Below are positions 1 to 15,800 of a stretch of 64,000 bases of DNA, piece by piece. A program made the position numbers and the translations under genes. The notes beneath the pieces were generated by a model. It ran no database searches and was not told the DNA's origin. It worked only from the letters and a program-made list of their open reading frames with translations. Each line of letters begins with the position of its first letter. The stretch's first letter is position 1. Source of the DNA: Siphonodentalium dalli (taxonomy: Eukaryota > Mollusca > Scaphopoda > Gadilida > Siphonodentaliidae); contig CP136063.1 in NCBI GenBank assembly GCA_032622095.1, positions 278,869,426-278,933,425 on the forward strand. The letters are read 5' to 3'.

Positions 1-3000
1 TACACAGACGAGTCAAACTCAATCCAACATACTATACACAGACGAGTCAAACTCAATCCAATATACTATACACAGACGAGTCAAACTCAATCCAACATAC
101 TATACACAGACGAGTCAAACTCAATCCAATATACTATACACAGTCGAGTCAAACTCAATCCAACATACTATACACAGACGAGTCAAACTCAATCCAATAT
201 ACTATACACAGACGAGTCAAACTCAATACAATATACTATACACAGACGAGTCAAACTCAATCCAATATACTATACACAGTCGAGTCAAACTCAATCCAAT
301 ATACTATACACAGACGAGTCAAACTCAATCCAACATACTATACACAGACGAGTCAAACTCAATCCAACATACTATACACAGACGAGTCAAACTCAATCCA
401 ATATACTATACACAGACGAGTCAAACTCAATCCAACATACTATACACAGACGAGTCAAACTCAATCCAATATACTATACACAGACGGGTCAAACTCAATC
501 CAACATACTATACACAGACGAGTCAAACTCAATACAATATACTATACACAGACGAGTCAAACTCAATACAATATACTATACACATACGAGTCAAACTCAA
601 TCCAATATACTATACACAGACGAGTCAAACTCAATCCAACATACTATACACAGACGAGTCAAACTCAATCCAATATACTATACACAGACGAGTCAAACTC
701 AATCCAATATACTATACACAGGCGAGTCAAACTCAATCCAACATACTATACACAGACGAGTCAAACTCAATCCAATATACTATACACAGACGAGTCAAAC
801 TCAATCCAATATACTATACACAGACGAGTCAAACTCAATCCAATATACTATACACAGACGAGTCAAACTCAATACAATATACTATACACAGACGAGTCAA
901 ACTCAATCCAATATACTATACACAGGCGAGTCAAACTCAATCCAATATACTATACACAGACGAGTCAAATTCAATCCAACATACTATACACAGACGAGTC
1001 AAACTCAATCCAATATACTATACACAGACGAGTCAAACTCAATCCAATATACTATACACAGACGAGTCAAACTCAATCCAATATACTATACACAGACGAG
1101 TCAAACTCAATCCAATATACTATACACAGACGAGTCAAACTCAATCCAATATACTATACACAGACGAGTCAAACTCAATCCAACATACTATACACAGACG
1201 AGTCAAACTCAATATAATATACTATACACATACGAGTCAAACTCAATCCAACATACTATACACAGACGAGTCAAACTCAATCCAACATACTATACACAGA
1301 CGAGTCAAACTCAATATAATATACTATACACAGACGAGTCAAACTCAATCCAACATACTATACACAGACGGGTCAAACTCAATCCAATATACTATACACA
1401 GACGAGTCAAACTCAATCCAACATACTATACACAGACGAGTCAAACTCAATCCAATATACTATACACAGACGAGTCAAACTCAATCCAATATACTATACA
1501 CAGACGAGTCAATCTCAATCCAACATACTATACACAGACGAGTCAAACTCAATACAATATACTATACACAGACGAGTCAAACTGAATCCAATATACTATA
1601 CACAGACGAGTCAAACTCAATCCAATATACTATACACAGACGAGTCAAACTCAATACAATATACTATACACAGGCGAGTCAAACTCAATCCAATATACTA
1701 TACACAGACGAGTCAAATTCAATCCAACATACTATACACAGACGAGTCAAACTCAATCCAATATACTATACACAGACGAGTCAAACTCAATCCAATATAC
1801 TATACACAGACGAGTCAAACTCAATCCAACATACTATACACAGACGAGTCAAACTCAATCCAATATACTATACACAGACGAGTCAAACTCAATCCAACAT
1901 ACTATACACAGACGAGTCAAACTCAATACAATATACTATACACTGACGAGTCAAACTCAATACAATATACTATACACAGACGAGTCAAACTCAATACAAT
2001 ATACTATACACAGACGAGTCAAACTCAATACAATATACTATACACAGACGAGTCAAACTCAATACAATATACTATACACAGACGAGTCAAACTCAATCCA
2101 ATATACTATACACAGACGAGTCAAACTCAATCCAATATACTATACACAGACGAGTCAAACTCAATCCAATATACTATACACAGACGAGTCAAACTCAATC
2201 CAATATACTATACACAGCCGAGTCAAACTCAATCCAACATACTATACACAGACGAGTCAAACTCAATCCAATATACTATACACAGACGAGTCAAACTCAA
2301 TCCAACATACTATACACAGACGAGTCAAACTCAATCCAATATACTATACACAGACGAGTCAAACTCAATACAATATACTATACACAGACGAGTCAAACTC
2401 AATCCAACATACTATACACAGACGAGTCAAACTCAATACAACATACTATACACAGACGAGTCAAACTCAATCCAACATACTATACACAGACGAGTCAAAC
2501 TCAATCCAATATACTATACACAGACGAGTCAAACTCAATACAACATACTATACACAGACGAGTCAAACTCAATCCAACATACTATACACAGACGAGTCAA
2601 ACTCAATACAATATACTATACACAGACGAGTCAAACTCAATCCAACATACTATACACAGACGAGTCAAACTCAATCCAACATACTATACACAGACGAGTC
2701 AAACTCAATCCAACATACTATACACAGACGAGTCAAACTCAATCCAACATACTATACACAGACGAGTCAAACTCAATCCAATATACTATACACAGACGAG
2801 TCAAACTCAATCCAACATACTATACACAGACGAGTCAAACTCAATCCAATATACTATACACAGACGAGTCAAACTCAATACAATATACTATACACAGACG
2901 AGTCAAACTCAATCCAATATACTATACACAGACGAGTCAAACTCAATCCAATATAATATACACAGACGAGTCAAACTCAATCCAACATACTATACACAGA

Positions 3001-5699
3001 CGAGTCAAACTCAATCCAATATACTATACACAGACGAGTCAAACTCAATCCAATATACTATACACAGACGAGTCAAACTCAATCCAATATACTATACATA
3101 GACGAGTCAAACTCAATCCAACATACTATACACAGACGAGTCAAACTCAATACAACATACTATACACAGACGAGTCAAACTCAATCCAACATACTATACA
3201 CAGACGAGTCAAACTCAATGCAACATACTATACACACACGAGTCAAACTCAATCCAATATACTATACACAGACGAGTCAAACTCAATCCAACATACTATA
3301 CACAGACGAGTCAAACTCAATCCAATATACTATACACAGACGAGTCAAACGCAATCCAACATACTATACACAGACGAGTCAAACTCAATCCAACATACTA
3401 AACACAGACGAGTCAAACTCAATCCAATATACTATACACAGACGAGTCAAACTCAATCCAATATACTATACACAGACGAGTCAAACTCAATCCAATATAC
3501 TATACACAGACGAGTCAAACTCAATCCAATATACTATACACAGACGAGTCAAACTCAATACAATATACTATACACAGACGAGTCAAACTCAATCCAACAT
3601 ACTATACACAGACGAGTCAAACTCAATCCAATATACTATACACAGACGAGTCAAACTCAATACAATATACTATACACAGACGAGTCAAACTCAATCCAAC
3701 ATACTATACACAGACGAGTCAAACTCAATCCAATATACTATACACAGACGAGTAAAACTCAATCCAATATACTATACACAGACGAGTCAAACTCAATACA
3801 ACATACTATACACAGACGAGTCAAACTCAATCCAACATACTATACACAGACGAGTCAAACTCAATACAACATACTATACACAGACGAGTCAAACTCAATC
3901 CAATATACTATACACAGACGAGTCAAACTCAATACAACATACTATACACAGACGAGTCAAACTCAATCCAATATACTATACACAGACGAGTCAAACTCAA
4001 TCCAATATACTATACACAGACGAGTCAAACTCAATACAACATACTATACACAGACGAGTCAAACTCAATCCAACATACTATACACAGACGAGTCAAACTC
4101 AATACAACATACTATACACAGACGAGTCAAACTCAATCCAACATACTATACACAGACGAGTCAAACTCAATCCAACATACTATACACAGACGAGTCAAAC
4201 TCAATCCAATATACTATACACAGACGAGTAAAACTCAATACAATATACTATACACAGACGAGTCAAACTCAATCCAACATACTATACACAGACGAGTAAA
4301 ACTCAATACAATATACTATACACAGACGAGTCAAACTCAATCCAACATACTATACACAGACGAGTCAAACTCAATACAACATACTATACACAGACGAGTC
4401 ATACTCAATCCAACATACTATACACAGACGAGTCAAACTCAATCCAACATACTATACACAGACGAGTCAAACTCAATACAACATACTATACACAGACGTG
4501 TCAAACTCAATCCAATATACTATACACAGACGAGTCAAACTCAATACAACATACTATACACAGACGTGTCAAACTCAATCCAATATACTATACCCAGACG
4601 AGTCTAACTCAATCCAACATACTATACCCAGACGAGTCAAACTCAATCCAACATACTATACACAGACGAGTCAAACTCAATCCAACATACTATACACAGA
4701 CGAGTCAAACTCAATACAACATACTATACACAGACGAGTCAAACTCAATCCAACATACTATACACAGACGAGTCAAACTCAATCCAACATACTATACACA
4801 GACGAGTGAAACTCAATACAATATACTATACACAGACGAGTCAAACTCAATCCAATATACTATACACAGTCGAGTCAAACTCAATCCAATATACTATACA
4901 CAGACGAGTCAAACTCAATACAACATACTATACACAGACGAGTCAAACTCAATCCAACATACTATACACAGACGAGTCAAACTCAATCCAACATACTATA
5001 CACAGACGAGTCAAACTCAATCCAACATACTATACACAGACGAGTCAAACTCAATCCAATATACTATACACAGACGAGTCAAACTCAATCCAATATACTA
5101 TACACAGACGAGTCAAACTCAATCCATTATACTATACACAGACGAGTCAAACTCAATACAACATACTATACACAGACGAGTCAAACTCAATCCAACATAC
5201 TATACACAGACGAGTCAAACTCAATCCAACATACTATACACAGACGAGTCAAACTCAATACAACATACTATACACAGACGAGTCAAACTCAATACAACAT
5301 ACTATACACAGACGAGTCAAACTCAATCCAACATACTATACACAGACGAGTCAAACTCAATACAACATACTATACACAGACGAGTCATACTCAATCCAAT
5401 ATACTATACACAGACGAGTCAAACTCAATCCAACATACTATACACAGACGAGTCATACTCAATCCAATATACTATACACAGACGAGTCAAACTCAATACA
5501 ACATACTATACACAGACGAGTCAACCTCAATCCAACATACTATACACAGACGAGTCAAACTCAATCCAATATACTATACACAGACGAGTCAAACTCAATC
5601 CAATATACTATACACAGACGAGTCAAACTCAATCCAACATACTATACACAGACGAGTCAAACTCAATCCAATATACTATACACAGACGAGTCAAACTCA

Positions 5700-5937
5700 A
5701 TGCAACATACTATACACACACGAGTCAAACTCAATCCAATATACTATACACAGACGAGTCAAACTCAATGCAACATACTATACACACACGAGTCAAACTC
5801 AATCCAATATACTATACACAGACGAGTCAAACTCAATGCAACATACTATACACACACGAGTCAAACTCAATCCAATATACTATACACAGACGAGTCAAAC
5901 TCAATGCAACATACTATACACACACGAGTCAAACTCA
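5700..5937 (+). repeat. 68-bp dimeric higher-order repeat inside the satellite
   Basis: Two variant monomers alternate. One carries ATGCAACAT plus CACACG, the next carries TCCAATAT plus CAGACG. The ATGCAACAT variant recurs at 5700, 5768, 5836 and 5904, exactly 68 bp apart. The pair was therefore amplified as a dimer. These are among the few places where an ATG exists in the array, so they explain where several long open frames appear to start. Confidence 0.9.
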
Positions 5938-6256
5938 ATCCAACATACTATACACAGACGAGTCAAACTCAATACAACATACTATACACAGACGAGTCAA
6001 ACTCAATCCAATATACTATACACAGACGAGTCAAACTCAATCCAATATACTATACACAGACGAGTCAAACTCAATCCAACATACTATACACAGACGAGTC
6101 AAACTCAATCCAATATACTATACACAGACGAGTCAAACTCAATACAACATACTATACACAGACGAGTCAAACTCAATACAACATACTATACACAGACGAG
6201 TCAAACTCAATACAACATACTATACACAGACGAGTCAAACTCAATACAACATACTG

Positions 6257-7786
6257 TACACAGACGAGTCAAACTCAATACAACATACTATACACAGACG
6301 AGTCAAACTCAATCCAATATACTATACACAGACGAGTCAAACTCAATACAACATACTATACACAGACGAGTCAAACTCAATACAACATACTATACACAGA
6401 CGAGTCAAACTCAATACAACATACTATACACACACGAGTCAAACTCAATACAACATACTATACACACACGAGTCAAACTCAATACAACATACTATACACA
6501 CACGAGTCAAACTCAATACAACATACTATACACACACGAGTCAAACTCAATACAACATACTATACACACACGAGTCAAACTCAATACAACATACTATACA
6601 CACACGAGTCAAACTCAATACAACATACTATACACAGACGAGTCAAACTCAATACAACATACTGTACACAGACGAGTCAAACTCAATACAACATACTATA
6701 CACAGACGAGTCAAACTCAATCCAATATACTATACACAGACGAGTCAAACTCAATACAACATACTATACACACACGAGTCAAACTCAATACAACATACTA
6801 TACACACACGAGTCAAACTCAATACAACATACTATACACACACGAGTCAAACTCAATACAACATACTATACACACACGAGTCAAACTCAATACAACATAC
6901 TATACACACACGAGTCAAACTCAATACAACATACTATACACAGACGAGTCAAACTCAATACAACATACTGTACACAGACGAGTCAAACTCAATACAACAT
7001 ACTATACACAGACGAGTCAAACTCAATCCAATATACTATACACAGACGAGTCAAACTCAATACAACATACTATACACACACGAGTCAAACTCAATACAAC
7101 ATACTATACACACACGAGTCAAACTCAATACAACATACTATACACACACGAGTCAAACTCAATACAACATACTATACACACACGAGTCAAACTCAATACA
7201 ACATACTATACACACACGAGTCAAACTCAATACAACATACTGTACACAGACGAGTCAAACTCAATACAACATACTGTACACAGACGAGTCAAACTCAATA
7301 CAACATACTATACACAGACGAGTCAAACTCAATACAACATACTATACACAGACGAGTCAAACTCAATACAACATACTATACACAGACGAGTCAAACTCAA
7401 TACAACATACTATACACAGACGAGTCAAACTCAATACAACATACTATACACAGACGAGTCAAACTCAATACAACATACTGTACACAGACGAGTCAAACTC
7501 AATACAACATACTATACACAGACGAGTCAAACTCAATCCAATATACTATACACAGACGAGTCAAACTCAATACAACATACTATACACACACGAGTCAAAC
7601 TCAATACAACATACTATACACACACGAGTCAAACTCAATACAACATACTATACACACACGAGTCAAACTCAATACAACATACTATACACACACGAGTCAA
7701 ACTCAATACAACATACTATACACACACGAGTCAAACTCAATACAACATACTATACACAGACGAGTCAAACTCAATACAACATACTG
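6257..7786 (+). repeat. 9-monomer (306-bp) higher-order repeat in the satellite
   Basis: The diagnostic A-to-G change giving ACTGTACA falls at 6256, 6664, 6970, 7276, 7480 and 7786. The spacings 6664-6970, 6970-7276 and 7480-7786 are each 306 bp (9 monomers). Within each block the order of variants is the same: one TACAACAT monomer, one TCCAATAT monomer, then a run of CACACG monomers. 6256-6664 is a 12-monomer (408-bp) version with extra copies. One block has gained a further ACTGTACA change at 7242. The pattern indicates block amplification, presumably by unequal exchange. Confidence 0.9.
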
Positions 7787-9180
7787 TACACAGACGAGTC
7801 AAACTCAATACAACATACTATACACAGACGAGTCAAACTCAATCCAATATACTATACACAGACGAGTCAAACTCAATACAACATACTATACACAGACGAG
7901 TCAAACTCAATACAACATACTATACACAGACGAGTCAAACTCAATACAACATACTATACACACACGAGTCAAACTCAATACAACATACTATACACAGACG
8001 AGTCAAACTCAATACAACATACTATACCCAGACGAGTCAAACTCAATACAACATACTATACACAGACGTGTCAAACTCAATCCAATATGCTATACACAGA
8101 CGAGTCAAACTCAATACAACATACTATACACAGACGAGTCAAACTCAATGCAACATACTATACACAGACGAGTCAAACTCAATCCAATATACTATACACA
8201 GACGAGTCAAACTCAATACAATATACTATACACAGACGAGTCAAACTCAATCCAACATACTATACACAGACGAGTCAAACTCAATCCAACATACTATACA
8301 CACACGAGTCAAACTCAATCCAACATACTATACACAGACGAGTCAAACTCAATACAACATACTATACACAGACGAGTCAAACTCAATCCAATATACTATA
8401 CACAGACGAGTCAAACTCAATCCAACATACTATACACAGACGAGTCAAACTCAATACAATATACTATACACAGACGAGTCAAACTCAATACAACATACTA
8501 TACACATACGAGTCAAACTCAATACAACATACTATACACAGACGAGTCAAACTCAATCCAACATACTATACACACACGAGTCAAACTCAATCCAACATAC
8601 TATACACACACGAGTCAAACTCAATACAATATACTGTACACAGACGAGTCAAACTCAATACAACATACTATACCCAGACGAGTCAAACTCAATACAACAT
8701 ACTATACACAGACGAGTCAAACTCAATACAACATACTGTACACAGACGAGTCAAACTCAATACAACATACTGTACACAGACGAGTCAAACTCAATACAAC
8801 ATACTATACACAGACGAGTCAAACGCAATCCAACATACTATACACAGACGAGTCAAACTCAATCCAACATACTATACACAGACGAGTCAAACTCAATCCA
8901 ATATACTATACACAGACGAGTCAAACTCAATCCAATATACTATACACAGACGAGTCAAACTCAATCCAACATACTATACACACACGAGTCAAACTCAATA
9001 CAACATACTATACCCAGACGAGTCAAACTCAATACAACATACTATACACAGACGAGTCAAACTCAATCCAACATACTATACACAGACGAGTCAAACTCAA
9101 TACAACATACTATACACAGACGAGTCAAACTCAATACAACATACTATACACAGACGAGTCAAACTCAATACAACATACTG

Positions 9181-9860
9181 TACACAGACGAGTCAAACTC
9201 AATACAACATACTATACACAGACGAGTCAAACTCAATACAATATACTATACACAGACGAGTCAAACTCAATACAATATACTATACACAGACGAGTCAAAC
9301 TCAATACAACATACTATACACAGACGAGTCAAACTCAATACAACATACTGTACACAGACGAGTCAAACTCAATACAATATACTATACACAGACGAGTCAA
9401 ACTCAATACAACATACTATACACAGACGAGTCAAACTCAATACAACATACTGTACACAGACGAGTCAAACTCAATACAACATACTATACCCAGACGAGTC
9501 AAACTCAATACAACATACTATACACAGACGAGTCAAACTCAATACAACATACTATACACAGACGAGTCAAACTCAATACAACATACTGTACACAGACGAG
9601 TCAAACTCAATACAACATACTATACACAGACGAGTCAAACTCAATACAATATACTATACACAGACGAGTCAAACTCAATACAATATACTATACACAGACG
9701 AGTCAAACTCAATACAACATACTATACACAGACGAGTCAAACTCAATACAACATACTGTACACAGACGAGTCAAACTCAATACAATATACTATACACAGA
9801 CGAGTCAAACTCAATACAACATACTATACACAGACGAGTCAAACTCAATACAACATACTG
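9181..9860 (+). repeat. 12-monomer (408-bp) periodicity with a duplicated 8-monomer block
   Basis: ACTGTACA variants lie at 9180, 9350, 9452 and again at 9588, 9758, 9860. Each member of the second set is exactly 408 bp after its partner. The intervening variant order (AACAT, AATAT, AATAT, AACAT and so on) is identical for the first eight monomers of both blocks. It then diverges: a TACCCAG monomer follows 9452 but not 9860. This is a second, independent higher-order register of the same satellite. Confidence 0.88.
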
Positions 9861-12800
9861 TACACAGACGAGTCAAACTCAATACAACATACTATACACA
9901 GACGAGTCAAACTCAATCCAATATACTATACACAGACGAGTCAAACTCAATACAACATACTATACACAGACGAGTCAAACTCAATACAACATACTATACA
10001 CAGACGAGTCAAACTCAATACAACATACTATACACAGACGAGTCAAACTCAATCCAACATACTATACACAGACGAGTCAAACTCAATACAACATACTGTA
10101 CACAGACGAGTCAAACTCAATACAACATACTATACCCAGACGAGTCAAACTCAATACAACATACTATACACAGACGAGTCAAACTCAATACAACATACTA
10201 TACACAGACGAGTCAAACTCAATACAACATACTGTACACAGACGAGTCAAACTCAATCCAACATACTATACACAGACGAGTCAAACTCAATCCAACATAC
10301 TATACACAGACGAGTCAAACTCAATCCAACATACTATACACATACGAGTCAAACTCAATCCAACATACTATACACAGACGAGTCAAACTCAATACAACAT
10401 TCTATACACAGACGAGTCAAACTCAATCCAATATACTATACACAGACGAGTCAAACTCAATCCAATATACTATACACAGACGAGTCAAACTCAATCCAAC
10501 ATACTATACACAGACGAGTCAAACTCAATACAACATACTATACACAGACGAGTCAAACTCAATCCAACATACTATATACAGACGAGTCAAACTCAATACA
10601 ACATACTATACACAGACGAGTCAAACTCAATACAACATACTATACACAGACGAGTCAAACTCAATCCAACATACTATACACAGACGAGTCAAACTCAATC
10701 CAACATACTATACACAGACGAGTCAAACTCAATCCAATATACTATACACAGACGAGTCAAACTCAATTCAACATACTATACACAGACGAGTCAAACTCAA
10801 TCCAACATACTATACACAGACGAGTCAAACTCAATCCAATATACTATACACAGACGAGTCAAACTCAATCTAACATACTATACACAGACGAGTCAAACTC
10901 AATCCAACATACTATACACAGACGAGTCAAACTCAATCCAACATACTATACACAGACGAGTCAAACTCAATCCAACATACTATACACAGACGAGTCAAAC
11001 TCAATCCAACATACTATACACAGACGAGTCAAACTCAATCCAACATACTATACACAGACGAGTCAAACTCAATACAACATTCTATACACAGACGAGTCAA
11101 ACTCAATCCAATATACTATACACAGACGAGTCAAACTCAATCCAACATACTATACACAGACGAGTCAAACTCAATCCAATATACTATACACAGACGAGTC
11201 AAACTCAATCCAATATACTATACACAGACGAGTCAAACTCAATCCAACATACTATACACAGACGAGTCAAACTCAATACAACATACTATACACAGACGAG
11301 TCAAACTCAATTCAACATACTATACACAGACGAGTCAAACTCAATACAACATACTATACACAGACGAGTCAAACTCAATCCAACATACTATACACAGACG
11401 AGTCAAACTCAATACAATATACTATACACAGACGAGTCAAACTCAATACAACATACTATACACAGACGAATCAAACTCAATTCAACATACTATACACAGA
11501 CGAGTCAAACTCAATCCAATATACTATACACAGACGAGTCAAACTCAATCTAACATACTATACACAGACGAGTAAAACTCAATCCAACATACTATACACA
11601 GACGAGTCAAGCTCAATCCAACATACTATACACAGACGAGTCAAACTCAATACAACATACTATACACAGACGAGTCAAACTCAATCCAATATACTATACA
11701 CAGACGAGTCAAACTCAATCCAATATACTATACACAGACGAGTCAAACTCAATCCAACATACTATACACAGACGAGTCAAACTCAATCCAATATACTATA
11801 CACAGACGAGTCAAACTCAATCCAATATACTATACACAGACGAGTAAAACTCAATCCAACATACTATACACAGACGAGTCAAACTCAATCCAACATACTA
11901 TACACAGACGAGTCAAACTCAATCCAACATACTATACACAGACGAGTCAAACTCAATACAATATACTATACACAGACGAGTCAAACTCAATCCAACATAC
12001 TATACACAGACGAGTCAAACTCAATCCAACATACTATACACAGACGAGTCAAACTCAATCCAACATACTATACACAGACGAGTCAAACTCAATACAACAT
12101 TCTATACACAGACGAGTGAAACTCAATCCAACATACTATACACAGACGAGTCAAACTCAATCCAATATACTATACACAGACGAGTAAAACTCAATCCAAC
12201 ATACTATACACAGACGAGTCAAACTCAATACAACATACTATACACAGACGAGTCAAACTCAATCCAATATACTATACACAGACGAGTCAAACTCAATCCA
12301 ATATACTATACACAGACGAGTCAAACTCAATCCAACATACTATACACAGACGAGTCAAACTCAATCCAATACACTATACACAGACGAGTCAAACTCAATC
12401 CAATATACTATACACAGACGAGTCAAACTCAATACAACATACTATACACAGACGAGTCAAACTCAATCCAACATACTATACACAGACGAGTCAAACGCAA
12501 TCCAACATACTATACACAGACGAGTCAAACTCAATCCAACATACTATACACAGACGAGTCAAACTCAATCCAATATACTATACACAGACGAGTCAAACTC
12601 AATCCAACATACTATACACAGACGAGTCAAACTCAATCCAACATACTATACACAGACGAGTCAAACTCAATCCAATATACTATACACAGACGAGTAAAAC
12701 TCAATCCAACATACTTTACACAGACGAGTCAAGCTCAATCCAACATACTATACACAGACGAGTCAAACTCAATACAACATACTATACACAGACGAGTCAA

Positions 12801-15800
12801 ACTCAATCCAATATACTATACACAGACGAGTCAAACTCAATCCAATATACTATACACAGACGAGTCAAACTCAATCCAACATACTATACACAGACGAGTC
12901 AAACTCAATCCAATATACTATACACAGACGAGTCAAACTCAATCCAACATACTATACACAGACGAGTCAAACTCAATCCAATATACTATACACAGACGAG
13001 TCAAACTCAATCCAACATACTATACACAGACGAGTCAAACTCAATCCAATATACTATACACAGACGAGTAAAACTCAATCCAACATACTATACACAGACG
13101 AGTCAAGCTCAATCCAACATACTATACACAGACGAGTCAAACTCAATCCAATATACTATACACAGACGAGTCAAACTCAATCCAACATACCATACACAGA
13201 CGAGTCAAACTCAATCCAATATACTATACACAGACGAGTCAAACTCAATCCAACATACCATACACAGACGAGTCAAACTCAATCCAATATACTATACACA
13301 GACGAGTCAAACTCAATCCAACATACTATACACAGACGAGTCAAACTCAATCCAACATACTATACACAGACGAGTCAAACTCAATCCAACATACTATACA
13401 CAGTCGAGTCAAACTCAATCCAATATACTATACACAGACGAGTCAAACTCAATCCAACATACTATACACAGACGAGTCAAACTCAATACAACATACTATA
13501 CACAGACGAGTCAAACTCAATACAACATACTATACACATACGAGTCAAACTCAATCCAATATACTATACACAGACGAGTCAAACTCAATCCAACATACTA
13601 TACACAGACGAGTCAAACTCAATCCAATATACTATACACAGACGAGTCAAACTCAATCCAATATACTATACACAGACGAGTCAAACTCAATCCAACATAC
13701 TATACACAGACGAGTCAAACTCAATCTAATATACTATACACAGACGAGTCAAACTCAATCCAACATACTATACACAGACGAGTCAAACTCAATCCAATAT
13801 ACTATACACAGACGAGTCAAACTCAATCCAACATACTATACACAGACGAGTCAAACTCAATCCAATATACTATACACAGACGAGTCAAACTCAATCCAAC
13901 ATACTATACACAGACGAGTCAAACTCAATCCAATATACTATACACAGACGAGTCAAACTCAATCCAATATACTATACACAGACGAGTCAAACTCAATCCA
14001 ACATACTATACACAGACGAGTCAAACGCAATCCAATATACTATACACAGACGAGTCAAACTCAATCCAATATACTATACACAGACGAGTCAAACTCAATA
14101 CAACATACTATACACAGACGAGTGAAACTCAATCCAATATACTATACACAGACGAGTCAAACTCAATCCAACATACTATACACAGACGAGTCAAACTCAA
14201 TACAATATACTATACACAGACGAGTCAAACTCAATCCAACATACTATACACAGACGAGTCAAACTCAATACAACATACTATACACAGACGAGTGAAACTC
14301 AATCCAACATACTATACACAGACGAGTCAAACTCAATCCAATATACTATACACAGACGAGTCAAACTCAATACAACATACTATACACAGACGAGTCAAAC
14401 TCAATCCAATATACTATACACAGACGAGTCAAACTCAATCCAACATACTATACACAGACGAGTCAAACTCAATACAATATACTATACACAGACGAGTCAA
14501 ACTCAATACAATATACTATACACAGACGAGTCAAACTCAATCCAACATACTATACACAGACGAGTCAAACTCAATCCAATATACTATACACAGACGAGTC
14601 AAACTCAATACAATATACTATACACAGACGAGTCAAACTCAATACAATATACTATACACAGACGAGTCAAACTCAATACAATATACTATACACAGACGAG
14701 TCAAACTCAATCCAATATACTATACACAGACGAGTCAAACTCAATCCAACATACTATACACAGACGAGTCAAACTCAATCCAATATACTATACACAGACG
14801 AGTCAAACTCAATACAATATACTATACACAGACGAGTCAAACTCAATCCAATATACTATACACAGACGAGTCAAACTCAATCCAACATACTATACACAGA
14901 CGAGTCAAACTCAATACAATATACTATACACAGACGAGTCAAACTCAATCCAACATACTATACACAGACGAGTCAAACTCAATCCAACATACTATACACA
15001 GACGAGTCAAACGCAATCCAATATACTATACACAGACGAGTCAAACTCAATCCAACATACTATACACAGACGAGTCAAACTCAATACAACATACTATACA
15101 CAGACGAGTCAAACTCAATACAATATACTATACACAGACGAGTCAAACTCAATCCAATATACTATACACAGACGAGTCAAACTCAATCCAATATACTATA
15201 CACAGACGAGTCAAACTCAATCCAATATACTATACACAGACGAGTCAAACTCAATCCAATATACTATACACAGACGAGTCAAACTCAATCCAACATACTA
15301 TACACAGACGATACAAACTCAATACAACATACTATACACAGACGAGTCAAACTCAATCCAACATACTATACACAGACGAGTCAAACTCAATCCAACATAC
15401 TATACACAGACGAGTCACACTCAATCCAACATACTATACACAGACGAGTCAAACTCAATCCAACATACTATACACAGACGAGTCAAACTCAATCCAACAT
15501 ACTATACACAGACGAGTCAAACACAATACAACATACTATACACAGACGAGTCAAACACAATCCAATATACTATACACAGACGAGTCAAACTCAATACAAC
15601 ATACTATACACAAACGAGTCAAACTCAATACAATATACTATACACAGACGAGTCAAACTCAATCCAATATACTATACACAGACGAGTCAAACTCAATAGA
15701 ATATACTATACACAGACGAGTCAAACTCAATCCAACATACTATACACAGACGAGTCAAACTCAATCCAACATACTATACACAGAAGAGTCAAACTCAATC

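Noticed and set aside
4806-12119. A 2437-codon open frame and several of 800-1900 codons on the plus strand
   Set aside because: All lie in the 34-bp satellite. Three forward frames are open at once, starts come from single variants, and the repeat has no stop by composition. They are not treated as genes.
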